From positions 2,480,001 to 2,544,000 of the forward strand of contig NZ_CP040792.1 in NCBI RefSeq assembly GCF_021952865.1: a stretch of 64,000 nt of DNA, given 5' to 3'. This DNA comes from Clavibacter californiensis. GTDB lineage: Bacteria; Actinomycetota; Actinomycetes; Actinomycetales; Microbacteriaceae. Positions 7,028 to 15,936 of the stretch are shown here, one piece after another. A program made the translations under genes and the position numbers. The notes beneath the pieces are model-generated. The model saw only the letters and a list, made by a program, of their open reading frames with translations. It had not been told where the DNA came from and ran no database searches. The first letter of the stretch is position 1. The number at the start of each line of letters is the position of its first letter.

Positions 7028-8065
7028 ATGATCAACGAGACCCTCATCGACACGCCCCCGCAGCTGTGGCGCACCTCGGAGCTGGTCGACAACGCCCGGC
7101 GGTACGTCGCCGGCGGCGACGACCGCACGCCCGACCACCTGTTCCTCGCGCTGAACACGCTCACCCTCGTGCTGGCGCGCGCGGGCCAGGCGGAGCGGGC
7201 GTCCGCGCTGCTGGACCGCGGGATCGCCGCCGCCGACCGGCTCCTGCGCACGGACGCCGACGCGATCCGGTACGGCGTCGAATGCGTCATCAACCACGCC
7301 GACCTCCTCCGCTACGCCGGTCAGCCGCGCGCCGCCATCGCGCTCCTGCGGGAGGTCCACGAGCTGTCCAGCGGACGGCAGCCGGATCGCGACGAGATCC
7401 TGGGGGTCGACCTCGTGCGCGGCCGGGATGCGCGCCCGGCGGTGCTCGGGGGCGCCATGTTCATGCTGCGGCTGCGCAGCCGGATCTCGCTGCTCAAGAC
7501 GCTGGTCGCCGTGGGCGACGAGCGCGAGGCGCTCGAGCTCGCGCGGCGCTCGGCCGAGGACAGCCGCGACGGCGGGGGTCCGCTGCTCGACGCGGCGCTC
7601 GACTACGTCGCGGCGCTCGACGACGCCGTGCCGCCCGCCGTGGGCGGGCCGGACTCGCGGACGCCGACCACGGCCGTCGAGGTCTGCCAGCTCATCCGGG
7701 TCGGGTCCCGGAGCGGACGGGCGATCCTCGCCGTCGACGAGTTCGACGCGGCCGTCGACCGCGTCGTCGCGACGACGACGCTGCACAACCCGCGCACGCC
7801 GATCCTCTGGCGCGTGGCCCACGCCCGGGCGGCGGGCCTCGAGGCGCGGGTCGGTCACCACCTGGGCGTCATGGGGGACGCGTGCGTCGCCGCCGGGGAC
7901 AGGCGGCTGCACGAGCGTGCCCTGGTGTTCGCCGGTCGGGACGCCGGTGAGGCGCGGGGGCTCTTCCCGGATCCGCGCCCGGATGCCGGGGAGCTCGCGT
8001 CGCTCGCCGCCGACTTCGCCCGCTGCGTCGACGAGATCGGCTCCCCGCTCTCCCCCGCCGCCTGA
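7028..8065 (+). CDS. Helical-repeat (TPR-like) protein of unknown function
   Basis: A 345-residue soluble protein rich in Ala, Leu and Arg. Helical segments recur: LFLALNTLTLVLARAGQAERASALLDRGIAAADRLL, INHADLLRYAGQPRAAIALLREVHEL and RISLLKTLVAVGDEREALELARRSAED. These have the A..L...G....A..L pattern of tetratricopeptide repeats in the first 200 residues. No catalytic motif is seen. ATG 7028 is preferred because GGAAGAGG lies upstream and the earlier in-frame region reads as low-complexity non-coding sequence. It may be a scaffold or regulator, but nothing in the context fixes a role. Confidence 0.6.
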   Translation: MINETLIDTPPQLWRTSELVDNARRYVAGGDDRTPDHLFLALNTLTLVLARAGQAERASALLDRGIAAADRLLRTDADAIRYGVECVINHADLLRYAGQPRAAIALLREVHELSSGRQPDRDEILGVDLVRGRDARPAVLGGAMFMLRLRSRISLLKTLVAVGDEREALELARRSAEDSRDGGGPLLDAALDYVAALDDAVPPAVGGPDSRTPTTAVEVCQLIRVGSRSGRAILAVDEFDAAVDRVVATTTLHNPRTPILWRVAHARAAGLEARVGHHLGVMGDACVAAGDRRLHERALVFAGRDAGEARGLFPDPRPDAGELASLAADFARCVDEIGSPLSPAA

Positions 8066-8129
8066 GCCGCGCGTCGGCTGGGCGGCGGGTGCGCGTCTCG
8101 GCGGGCCGGACGTCCGCGGTGCTCCGGCG

Positions 8130-8135
8130 TACGGT
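8130..8135 (+). promoter_or_regulatory. -10 element of a leaderless promoter
   Basis: TACGGT is followed by six bases and ATG 8142. Confidence 0.45.
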
Positions 8136-8141
8136 CGGGTG

Positions 8142-8399
8142 ATGAGCGACTCCGACATCGATCCCCTGTCCACCGTCCAGGGCGCCCCCGGCGTCACGCA
8201 GGCCGTGCCCGGCGAGGGCGACTCCGACGCGAGCGTCGGCGGCACGGTCCCCGGCGGCGAGAGCATCCAGCACGTCGACGACGACGAGGCGCCCGGCGAC
8301 GGCGGACTCTCCAGCGGCGGCGACTCGCTCGGCACCGACGAGGACGCGGCCGACACGGGCGACGGCGCGGGCGACGCGCCCACCGACCTGCCCGCCTGA
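8142..8399 (+). CDS. Small acidic low-complexity protein
   Basis: An 85-residue protein made almost entirely of Asp, Gly, Ser, Ala, Glu and Pro (GDGGLSSGGDSLGTDEDAADTGDGAGD…). It is probably intrinsically disordered, with no Lys, Arg or Cys. Similar short acidic proteins without known function occur in Microbacteriaceae. ATG 8142 is supported by the leaderless -10 box TACGGT. It is convergent with the J-domain gene, whose stop is only 8 bases away. Confidence 0.6.
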   Translation: MSDSDIDPLSTVQGAPGVTQAVPGEGDSDASVGGTVPGGESIQHVDDDEAPGDGGLSSGGDSLGTDEDAADTGDGAGDAPTDLPA

Positions 8400-8406
8400 T
8401 CCGGCG

Positions 8407-9387
8407 TCAGCCCGCCGCAGGCCCGAGCAGCGTCAGCCGCTCGCGGAGCAGCGCGCGGACGGCGTAGGGATCCGCGACGCTGAGCCGCCCGTCTTCCGAG
8501 ACGCCGTCGCGCAGCACGAGCGGCAGGACGGATCGGCGGACGACGAGGGCGCCGCGGTTGCGCCCACGCTCGACCCGCTCGACGGGCTGCGCAAGCGCGT
8601 CGTCCGGGACGACGACCACCGCGGCCGCGAAGCGCACGCCCGCCGAGGCCGCGAGCGAGCGCGCGGCGCCGACCAGCCACGTGACGGGCGCGTCGCCCGG
8701 GGCGAAGGCGCCGTCGGGATCCGCCGCGACGGGCTGCAGCTCGCCGCGCACCAGCTGGACGGCCGTGCCCCAGTCCTCGGAGCTCAGCGCGAAGAGGCCG
8801 GCGGGCGCGAGCACGACGTGGTCGACCTTGCCCGCACTGGCGAGCGGGCGCACGTCGTGGAAGATCGTGGCGCCCATGCCGAGCGACGCCGCGGCCCGCG
8901 CGGTCGCCTCCTCGGCGAGGGCCTTCGCGAGCAGCCAGCGGACGTCGCGCGGGGCGCGGCGCACGAGCTCGGGCGACCAGGGATCCACGCCGAGGTCGCC
9001 GCCCGGCGCGACGCCCTGCCACTCGGCCACGCGGTCGAGGTAGTGGGCGCGGGCGAGCGCGCCCGCGACGCCGTGGACGGCCGCTCCGAGTCGCGTGCCG
9101 GATCCGGGCGCGGGCGCGTACCCGGCGTCGTCCGGGCCGAGCGGGTCGTCGTCCGCGGTCGTCGTGCGCCCCTGGCCCCGGTCGTACGCGGCGCGGTCGT
9201 CGGGATCCCCCACGAGCTCCCACGCGCGCTGCACCGCGTGGAACAGGTGCGCCTCGCCGCCCGTGTCCGGATGGGTGGCGCGCACGAGCCGCCGGTACGC
9301 GGCGCGGAGGGCGGCGACGTCAGCCGCGGGATCCACGCCGAGCACCTCGTACGGCGTGCGGTCGGCGGGGCTCCCCGCGCGGGTCAC
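8407..9387 (-). CDS. J-domain protein with a NERD-like domain
   Basis: A 326-residue protein. Residues about 11-69 are a J domain (TPYEVLGVDPAADVAALRAAYRRLVRATHPDTGG…DRAAYDRG) with the diagnostic HPD, so it should stimulate an Hsp70 (DnaK) ATPase. The middle part includes GMGATIFHDVRPLASAGKVDHVVLAPAGLFALSSEDWG, which resembles the NERD (nuclease-related) domain pattern of a conserved Asp/His-containing beta strand followed by a Lys/Asp position. The final 100 residues are unassigned. There is no zinc-finger or G/F region, so it is not a classical DnaJ. Its ATG overlaps the stop of the upstream Stealth gene (ATGA, 9384-9387), so the two are co-translated. Confidence 0.75.
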   Translation of the reverse strand: MTRAGSPADRTPYEVLGVDPAADVAALRAAYRRLVRATHPDTGGEAHLFHAVQRAWELVGDPDDRAAYDRGQGRTTTADDDPLGPDDAGYAPAPGSGTRLGAAVHGVAGALARAHYLDRVAEWQGVAPGGDLGVDPWSPELVRRAPRDVRWLLAKALAEEATARAAASLGMGATIFHDVRPLASAGKVDHVVLAPAGLFALSSEDWGTAVQLVRGELQPVAADPDGAFAPGDAPVTWLVGAARSLAASAGVRFAAAVVVVPDDALAQPVERVERGRNRGALVVRRSVLPLVLRDGVSEDGRLSVADPYAVRALLRERLTLLGPAAG

Positions 9388-11051
9388 TCGGCCGGAGCGG
9401 CGGGCGCGCCGGACGGGTCGGCGGCGTCAGCGACCTCCGCCTCCCAGGGCGCCGGGATGCCGTAGTAGCGCTCGAGGAACTCCTGCACGCGCGCCTGGCG
9501 CTCGTCGGCCGGCACCTCGGGGAACGATCCGTCGTTCAGGCAGAAGAAGTCCTGCGACCGGCGCTTGAGGAGCCCGGGCAGGAGGTCGAGCCCGGCCCGC
9601 GACGTCGTGTCGACGTAGAGGACCTTGGCGTTCTCCTGCTGCACCGCACGCGCGGTCATCTGGGCGTAGTAGTGGTACAGCGAGTTGGTGACAGAGATGT
9701 CGGTGCTGGAGCGGAAGCGGCTGAGCTGCGTGCGGTGGAAGTCCTCCGCGAACTCCTGCTCGAGCTCCAGCAGCACGCTCTTGCGCAGCGGCGTGGCCGC
9801 GTGCTCGAGGTGACGGGTGATGAGGCGGCCGAAGCGGTCCATGAGCAGGCGCCGGTTGACGCGCGCCGAGTTCTCGAAGCCGCTGCGGTCGGAGTCGTTG
9901 TCACCCAGGCCGATGCGGGTGGACGCCTCGATGAACTTGGTGATCCCGCCGGGCGAGAAGAACATGCCGGGCTGCACGGGGCGGCCGAAGAACATGTCGT
10001 CGTTCGAGTAGAGGAAGTGCTCGCTGAGCCCCGGGATGTGCTGGAGCTGCGACTCGACGGCCTGCGAGTTGTGCGTGGGGAGGGCGGCGGGATCCGTGAA
10101 GAACTCCTCGCTGCGCACGAACGTGACGGCGGGGTGGTCGGCCAGCCACGACGGCTTCGGGGAGTCGGTGACGATGAAGATCCGCCGCACCCACGGCGCG
10201 AACAGGTACACCGAGCGGAGCGCGTACTTGAGCTCGTCGATCTGACGGAAGCGGGCCTCCGAGTCGTCGCCCTCGCCGACCACGACGTCCTTCATGCGCT
10301 CGGCGCGCCGCTTCTGGAACTCGGGGTCGTTGCCGTCGACCCAGGAGAAGACCATGTCGATGTCGAAGGTGATGTCGGACGCCTGCGCGTCGAACATGCC
10401 GCGGAGCGTCTTCCACTCGTGGCCGTACATCTCGACCGTGGTGGGCACGACCTCGGCGGCGGGCAGGATCTCACGGGTGAGCGAGTTCTCGACCGGCCAG
10501 ACGATGGTCTCGCCCTCGAAGCGGAAGAACTGGAGCTCGACCGCGGTGGACGCGCCGTACGCCAGCAGGCCCACCGGCTCGATCCGCGGGCGGTAGAGGC
10601 GGAAGATCCCGGCGTCGGGGTTGTCGGTGAGGCGGCCGTCGGCGACGAGCAGCGGCGGGCGGCGGCGGCCGTCCACCGTCTTGGCGTACAGCGGCTCGTC
10701 GGCGCACGCGGCGACGAGGGCGCGGACGACCGTGTCGCGGTTCTGCACGTCGATGGCGATGACCGGGCGCTCGTCGTTGCCGCGGATCAGCCAGAAGTCG
10801 ATGCCGGTCGCGAGCAGCGCGTCCCGGATGAAGAGCAGGTCGGTCACGAGAGCCTGGTGCGGCGTGAGCGTGCGGTTGACGAGCGTGGCGAGGCCCTTGC
10901 GGACGACCACGTCGGGGCGGTGGTGCGTGGTGGGCCACGTGGCGGGGGCGGGCGCGACCGCGTCGTCCTGGCGGGAGAACTCCTCCTCGCTGGTGGCGGG
11001 ATCGACCGTCGGCTCGAGCGCTACGTTGAACTGCCGTGCGCTGCCCGCCAT
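9384..11051 (-). CDS. Stealth-family sugar-phosphate transferase
   Basis: A 555-residue protein of the Stealth family, which includes capsule hexosyl-phosphate transferases such as SacB. CR1 is at 231-243 (IDMVFSWVDGNDP) and CR2 at about 267-302 (RFRQIDELKYALRS…WVRRIFIVTD). CR3 is at about 328-358 (HNSQAVESQLQHIPGLSEHFLYSNDDMFFGRPV), and CR4 is around 415-450. About 220 residues precede CR1 and may hold a separate substrate- or acceptor-binding domain. Likely role: transfer of a sugar-1-phosphate in cell-surface polysaccharide synthesis. SD AAGGGG lies eight bases before ATG 11051. It is followed by the coupled J-domain/NERD gene. No other polysaccharide genes are adjacent. Confidence 0.88.
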   Translation of the reverse strand: MAGSARQFNVALEPTVDPATSEEEFSRQDDAVAPAPATWPTTHHRPDVVVRKGLATLVNRTLTPHQALVTDLLFIRDALLATGIDFWLIRGNDERPVIAIDVQNRDTVVRALVAACADEPLYAKTVDGRRRPPLLVADGRLTDNPDAGIFRLYRPRIEPVGLLAYGASTAVELQFFRFEGETIVWPVENSLTREILPAAEVVPTTVEMYGHEWKTLRGMFDAQASDITFDIDMVFSWVDGNDPEFQKRRAERMKDVVVGEGDDSEARFRQIDELKYALRSVYLFAPWVRRIFIVTDSPKPSWLADHPAVTFVRSEEFFTDPAALPTHNSQAVESQLQHIPGLSEHFLYSNDDMFFGRPVQPGMFFSPGGITKFIEASTRIGLGDNDSDRSGFENSARVNRRLLMDRFGRLITRHLEHAATPLRKSVLLELEQEFAEDFHRTQLSRFRSSTDISVTNSLYHYYAQMTARAVQQENAKVLYVDTTSRAGLDLLPGLLKRRSQDFFCLNDGSFPEVPADERQARVQEFLERYYGIPAPWEAEVADAADPSGAPAAPAE

Positions 11052-11118
11052 GGATCATCCCCTTGGTGCTTCTCGTGTGCCTGGTGCGGCCGCCCGACCC
11101 GACGGGTGGCGACGGATC

Positions 11119-11124
11119 ATTCTA
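11119..11124 (-). promoter_or_regulatory. -10 element of the Stealth gene
   Basis: Minus-strand TAGAAT preceded by GG is the best sigma70-like -10 box in this intergenic region. The expected leader to ATG 11051 is about 60 bases. Confidence 0.45.
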
Positions 11125-11140
11125 CCGAGCGCGGGTGCGC

Positions 11141-11156
11141 GCCCCCGGTCGGGGGC
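11141..11156 (-). terminator. Short GC hairpin after the lipoprotein gene
   Basis: GCCCCC-GGTC-GGGGGC, a perfect six-pair stem with a tetraloop, lies downstream of the minus-strand lipoprotein gene and upstream of the Stealth promoter. Confidence 0.45.
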
Positions 11157-11221
11157 TGCCCCCGATCAGGCGCGGTCGGTTCCCGGTCCTCGACTGTGTC
11201 GGCGCGCGCGGCGCGGCGGCG

Positions 11222-11953
11222 TCATCCCTCGGCCTCGGGCTCGGCGTCCGCCGGGAGGGCGGCGACCTCCCAGACGCCGGGCGCCGCGAGGAACGGGTGC
11301 GTCGCGGGATCCGGCGTCTCGGGGACGGTGCGCGGGACGTCGTGCCAGCGCAGCTCGGCGAGCTCCTGGCCGACGGGCACGGCGTAGACGACGCACTCCA
11401 GGTGCTCCTCGGCGGCGTGGCCGTCGTCCGGCCGGAGGACGGGCATCTCGTACGGGCACTCCGCGGACGCGCTGACGCCGCCGACCTGACGCTGGATGAT
11501 GTCGACCTCGGTGCCGTCGGCGAGGAAGGGGCGGAGCACCGGACCGTTCGCGGGGCCGCGCTCGCCCTCGAGCCAGCGCGTCTGGACGAACGCGAAGAAC
11601 GGGATCCGGTCGGCGAAGCGCGCGCCGTCCTCGTAGCCGGACCAGTAGGCGGGCCGGCCCTCGGCGACGCCCAGCACGGAGGTGGCGACGACGGGACCCG
11701 CGGCGCCGTCCGCATCCGCGCTCGCGAGGGCGACGACCTCGCCCGCCGCGACGCGCTGGTCCGGGACCGCGGTGGGCGCCTCGGCCGGCAGGGCGACGGC
11801 GTCGAACGGCGGTGCCGGAGGGCTGTCGGGGGCGGAGGCGCAGCCGGCGAGGAGCAGGGACGCGGCGAGCGCGGATCCGGTCGCCGTGAGCGCGCGGCGG
11901 CCGCGAGGTCGACGGCGGGGACGGGCGGCGCTGGCGGTGGTGCGGATGCTCAT
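11222..11953 (-). CDS. Putative lipoprotein of unknown function
   Basis: A 243-residue protein with an Arg-rich N-terminus (residues 11-20), a hydrophobic stretch and the lipobox LLAGC (Cys38). The mature part is probably anchored outside the membrane. It contains two Cys in the middle (ECPYEM, LECVVY) that could form a disulfide, and a Pro/Ala-rich linker after the lipobox. I recognise no enzymatic motif. ATG 11953 is chosen because GGGGAG sits about five bases upstream and the signal peptide starts there; the longer frame upstream is non-coding in character. It is divergent from the xanthine-dehydrogenase-like operon. Confidence 0.65.
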   Translation of the reverse strand: MSIRTTASAARPRRRPRGRRALTATGSALAASLLLAGCASAPDSPPAPPFDAVALPAEAPTAVPDQRVAAGEVVALASADADGAAGPVVATSVLGVAEGRPAYWSGYEDGARFADRIPFFAFVQTRWLEGERGPANGPVLRPFLADGTEVDIIQRQVGGVSASAECPYEMPVLRPDDGHAAEEHLECVVYAVPVGQELAELRWHDVPRTVPETPDPATHPFLAAPGVWEVAALPADAEPEAEG

Positions 11954-12126
11954 GGTCTCCCCGGGTCTCGACCCGAGAGTGGCAGCGCGTCCCGACGGCG
12001 GCAACTCGGGGGCGCGCGGGCGGGGGCGGGGCCGGGCGGATGCGAGGATCGCTGTCACACACCGTGCACGCCCGCGCTCCCCGGAGGACCCGCGGCCGTC
12101 GACCGGGACGCCCTCAGAGGAGACCC

Positions 12127-13038
12127 ATGGACCAGCCCACCGTCCGCTCCGTAGTGCCCGCCCGGACGCGCGACGACCTCGCCGCCCTGGGGCCGAGCGT
12201 GGCGGCGCTCGCGGGCGGATCCGGCATCTTCGCCGAGCCGCACCCGCATCTCACCGGTCTCGTCGACCTGCACGCGCTCGGCTGGGAGTCGCTCGCGGTC
12301 ACGGACGACGGGCTCGAGATCGCCGCGACGTGCACGATCGCGGAGGTCGCCGGGATCCCGCCGCGGGACGGCTGGGCGGCGCACCCGCTGTTCCTGCAGG
12401 CGTGCACGGCCCTGTTCGGGTCGACGAAGATCTGGCGGGTCGCGACCGTAGGGGGGAACATCTGCTCGGCGCTGCCCGCGGGGCCGATGACGGCGCTCGC
12501 GTCCGCCCTCGACGCCGAGGCGCTCATCTGGCGGGCCGCGACGCCCGACGACCCCGCCCGCGACGAGCGGATGCAGGTGGCGGAGCTCGTGACCGGCGAC
12601 CGGACCACCGCGCTCCGCCCGGGCGACGTGCTCCGCTCGATCCACGTGCCGGCGGCCTCGCTGCGCGCCCGGACGGCGTTCCGCAAGATCGCGCTGTCGC
12701 CCATCGGCCGGTCCGGGTCCGTGGTGATCGGCCGGCTCGACGAGGGCGGCGCGTTCACGCTCACCGTGACCGGCGCGACGCTCCGGCCCGAGCTGCTGCG
12801 CTACCCCGCGCTCCCCGCGTCCGACGCGCTCGCCGACGACGTGCGGGCGATCGGATCCTGGTTCACCGACGCGCACGGAGCCGCCGACTGGCGCCGGGCC
12901 GTGAGCGCGCTGCTGGCGGAGGAGATCCGCGCCGAGCTGGCGGGCGACGACACGGGCTCCGGCGACGGGCCGGCTTCCGGTGAGCGCGGCACGCCGCCCG
13001 GCGCCGCCGCCACGACGACGGCAGGAGCACGCTCGTGA
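12127..13038 (+). CDS. FAD-binding subunit of a xanthine-dehydrogenase-family enzyme
   Basis: A 303-residue CoxM/FAD-subunit-type protein. It carries the FAD-pyrophosphate motif LAGGSGIFAEP (about 27-38, variant of AGGTD) and the second motif ATVGGNICSALPAGPM (about 106-121). Both are diagnostic of molybdenum hydroxylase medium subunits. It passes electrons from the Fe-S clusters to NAD+ or another acceptor. SD GAGGAG lies directly upstream of ATG 12127. Its TGA overlaps the GTG start of the next gene (13035-13038), so the FAD subunit and the Fe-S/Mo subunit are coupled. The C-terminal 35 residues are low-complexity Gly/Ala/Thr. Confidence 0.85.
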   Translation: MDQPTVRSVVPARTRDDLAALGPSVAALAGGSGIFAEPHPHLTGLVDLHALGWESLAVTDDGLEIAATCTIAEVAGIPPRDGWAAHPLFLQACTALFGSTKIWRVATVGGNICSALPAGPMTALASALDAEALIWRAATPDDPARDERMQVAELVTGDRTTALRPGDVLRSIHVPAASLRARTAFRKIALSPIGRSGSVVIGRLDEGGAFTLTVTGATLRPELLRYPALPASDALADDVRAIGSWFTDAHGAADWRRAVSALLAEEIRAELAGDDTGSGDGPASGERGTPPGAAATTTAGARS

Positions 13039-15914
13039 GCATGACCGTGGACGGCCGCGAGATCCCCGGAGAGCCGGCGCCCGGCCAGAGCCTGCGCACG
13101 TGGCTGCGCGCGCACGAGGTGTTCAGCGTGAAGAAGGGCTGCGACTCCGGCGACTGCGGGGCGTGCTCCGTGCTCCTCGACGACGAGGCCGTGCACTCGT
13201 GCATCCTGCCGGCGTTCCGGGCCGAGGGCCGCGAGGTCACGACCGCGGCGGGGCTCGGGACCCCGGGCGACCTGCATCCGGTGCAGGAGCGGTTCGTGGA
13301 GGCGGCCGGGTTCCAGTGCGGGTTCTGCACGCCCGGCATGGTCGTGACGGCGGCGTCGCTCGGCGCTGGCGACCTCGACGACCTGCCGCGCCTGATGAAG
13401 AGCAGCCTCTGCCGGTGCACGGGGTACCGGGCGATCGACGAGGCGATCCGCGGGGAGCACGGCGGCGCGGACCACGCGCACGCCGAGGGCTGCGGCGGCG
13501 GGCGGCCGGAGGGGCTCGGGCCGGTGCGGGCGACGGGATCCGCTCCCGCCGCCGGGTCCGCCGCGACGGCCGACGACGCCCGCGCCGCCGAGCGCGCCCA
13601 GACCGGCCGCGTCGGCACGTCGCTGCACGCGCCCGCGAGCGAGCGCGTCGTCAGCGGCCTCGAGCCGTACACGCTCGACGTGGCGATCCCCGGCCTGCTG
13701 CACGCGAGCCTGGTGCGGAGCCCGCACCCGCACGCGCGCATCCGCTCCATCGACACGACGGAGGCGCTCGCGCTGCCGGGCGTGCACGCCGTGCTCACCC
13801 ACCACGACTCCCCCGCCACGCTCTACTCGTCCGCCCGGCACGAGGACCGCTTCGACGATCCCGACGACAGCCGCGTGTTCGACGACGTCGTGCGCTTCCG
13901 CGGGCAGCGCGTGGCCGCGGTGATCGCCGACGACATCGGGATCGCGGAGGCGGCCGTGCGCCTGGTGCGGGTCGACTACGAGGTGCTGCCCGCCGTCTTC
14001 GACCCCGAGGACGCGAGGCGGCCGGGCGCTCCCCTGGTGCACGGCGACAAGGATCCCGCCGTCTCGCGCCTCGCCGACCCGCAGCGCAACGTCGTCGCGG
14101 AGATGCACGGCGAGCACGGCGACGTGGCGGCCGGCCTCGCGCGCGCCGACGAGGTCGTGACGGGCACGTGGTCCACGCACCGCGTCGCGCACACGCACCT
14201 CGAGACGCACGCGACCGTCGGCTGGATGGAGGAGGGCCGCCTCGTCCTCCGCACCAGCTCGCAGGTGCCGTTCCTCGTGCAGCGCGAGATCTGCCGGCTG
14301 TTCGAGCTCTCGCCGGATCAGGTGCGCGTCTTCACGGCGCGCGTCGGCGGCGGGTTCGGCGGCAAGCAGGAGATCCTCACCGAGGACGTCGTCACGCTCG
14401 CCGTGCTCGCCACCGGCCGCCCGGTGCAGCTGGAGTTCACCCGGTCGGACGAGTTCACGCTCTCCCCCGCGCGGCATCCGATGCGCGTGGGCGTGACGGT
14501 CGGCGCGACGGCCGACGGCGTGCTCACGGCGCTCGCCGTCGACGTGCTCTCCGACACGGGCGCGTACGGCAACCACGGGCCCGGCGTCATGTTCCACGGC
14601 TGCAACGAGTCGGTCGCGCTGTACCGCTCGCCCGCCAAGCGAGTGGACGCGCAGAGCGTCTACACGAACAACCTGCCGTCGGGCGCGTTCCGCGGCTACG
14701 GCCTCGGGCAGGTGATCTTCGCGATCGAGTCCGCGCTCGACGAGCTGGCGCGGAAGCTCGGCATCTCGGGCTTCGAGATCCGGCGACGGAACGCGGTCGT
14801 GCCGGGCGACCCGCTGATCATCACGCACGCCGAAGGCCCCGACCTCGGCTTCGGCGGGAGCTACGGCCTCGACCAGTGCCTCGACCTCGCCGAGCAGGCG
14901 CTGCGCGACGGCGGCGGGGATCCGGTGCCGGAGGGCGACCGCTGGCTGGTGGGCGAGGGCATGGCCGCCGCGATGATCGCCACGATGCCGCCCCGCGGGC
15001 ACTTCGCCGACGTGACCGTGGCTATGGCCGCGGACGGGGTCGTGACGGTGTCCGTCGGCACGGCCGAGTTCGGCAACGGGACGACCACGGTGCACGCGCA
15101 GCTCGCCGCGACGGCGCTGGGGACGACGCCCGACCGGATCCGCATCCGCCAGTCCGACACCGACGTCACCCGCTACGACACGGGTGCGTTCGGCTCCGCG
15201 GGCACGGTCGTCGCGGGCAAGGCCGTGCACGGGGCCGCGACCGCGCTCGCCGGCATGCTGCGGGAGGCGGCCGCCGCGCGCGCGGGGATCGCCGCCGACG
15301 CGTTCGCGCTCACGCCGGACGCGCTGGTCGCCGACGGCGTCGCTGTGCCCATCGCCGAGCTGGTCGGGCCCGACGGCCTGTCCGCGGCGGCGCACGAGGA
15401 CGGCGCGCTGCGCTCGCTCGCGTTCAACGTGCACGCCTTCCGGGTGGCCGTGGATCCCGCGACGGGCGAGGTCCGCATCCTCCGCTCCGTGCAGGCCGTC
15501 GACGCCGGGACGGTCCTCAACCCGGCGCAGCTGCGGGGCCAGGTGGAGGGAGGGACCGCGCAGGCGATCGGCACGGCCATGTTCGAGGAGGTCGTGCACG
15601 ACGGCGAGGGGCGGATCCTCACGGACGTGCTGCGGAACTACCACATCCCCCAGCTGGCCGACCTGCCCGTCACCGAGGTGCTCTTCGCCGCCACGCACGA
15701 CGACAACGGGCCGCACGGCGCGAAGTCCATGAGCGAGGCGCCCTACAACCCGGTCGCGCCCGCGCTCGCCAACGCGGTGCGCGACGCGATCGGGATCCGC
15801 CCGCACGACCTGCCCATGTCGCGCGACCGCGTGTGGCGGCTCCTCCACGGCGGCGGCCCGCAGCCGCGGTTCGACAGCCCGACGACGCTCGGGGAGCGCG
15901 GGACGCGGGAGTAG
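13035..15914 (+). CDS. Fused [2Fe-2S]-molybdopterin subunit of a xanthine-dehydrogenase-family hydroxylase
   Basis: A 959-residue molybdenum hydroxylase. The plant-type [2Fe-2S] domain has Cys36, 41, 44 and 56; the second cluster domain has QCGFCTPG (Cys95, 98) and SLCRCTGY (Cys126, 128). A variable linker of about 60 residues follows. The molybdenum domain has GTSLHAP at the start, GGGFGGKQE for the cofactor, GAFRGYGLGQ, and a C-terminal GPHGAKSMSEAP holding the probable catalytic Glu region. Fusion of the Fe-S domain to the Mo domain, with FAD on a separate protein, differs from the usual bacterial XdhA/XdhB split. The likely substrate is a purine given guanine deaminase nearby, but an aldehyde or other heteroaromatic cannot be excluded. 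GTG start overlaps the previous stop. Confidence 0.88.
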   Translation: MSMTVDGREIPGEPAPGQSLRTWLRAHEVFSVKKGCDSGDCGACSVLLDDEAVHSCILPAFRAEGREVTTAAGLGTPGDLHPVQERFVEAAGFQCGFCTPGMVVTAASLGAGDLDDLPRLMKSSLCRCTGYRAIDEAIRGEHGGADHAHAEGCGGGRPEGLGPVRATGSAPAAGSAATADDARAAERAQTGRVGTSLHAPASERVVSGLEPYTLDVAIPGLLHASLVRSPHPHARIRSIDTTEALALPGVHAVLTHHDSPATLYSSARHEDRFDDPDDSRVFDDVVRFRGQRVAAVIADDIGIAEAAVRLVRVDYEVLPAVFDPEDARRPGAPLVHGDKDPAVSRLADPQRNVVAEMHGEHGDVAAGLARADEVVTGTWSTHRVAHTHLETHATVGWMEEGRLVLRTSSQVPFLVQREICRLFELSPDQVRVFTARVGGGFGGKQEILTEDVVTLAVLATGRPVQLEFTRSDEFTLSPARHPMRVGVTVGATADGVLTALAVDVLSDTGAYGNHGPGVMFHGCNESVALYRSPAKRVDAQSVYTNNLPSGAFRGYGLGQVIFAIESALDELARKLGISGFEIRRRNAVVPGDPLIITHAEGPDLGFGGSYGLDQCLDLAEQALRDGGGDPVPEGDRWLVGEGMAAAMIATMPPRGHFADVTVAMAADGVVTVSVGTAEFGNGTTTVHAQLAATALGTTPDRIRIRQSDTDVTRYDTGAFGSAGTVVAGKAVHGAATALAGMLREAAAARAGIAADAFALTPDALVADGVAVPIAELVGPDGLSAAAHEDGALRSLAFNVHAFRVAVDPATGEVRILRSVQAVDAGTVLNPAQLRGQVEGGTAQAIGTAMFEEVVHDGEGRILTDVLRNYHIPQLADLPVTEVLFAATHDDNGPHGAKSMSEAPYNPVAPALANAVRDAIGIRPHDLPMSRDRVWRLLHGGGPQPRFDSPTTLGERGTRE

Positions 15915-15936
15915 CCGGGGACGTCGGTCGCGGCGA

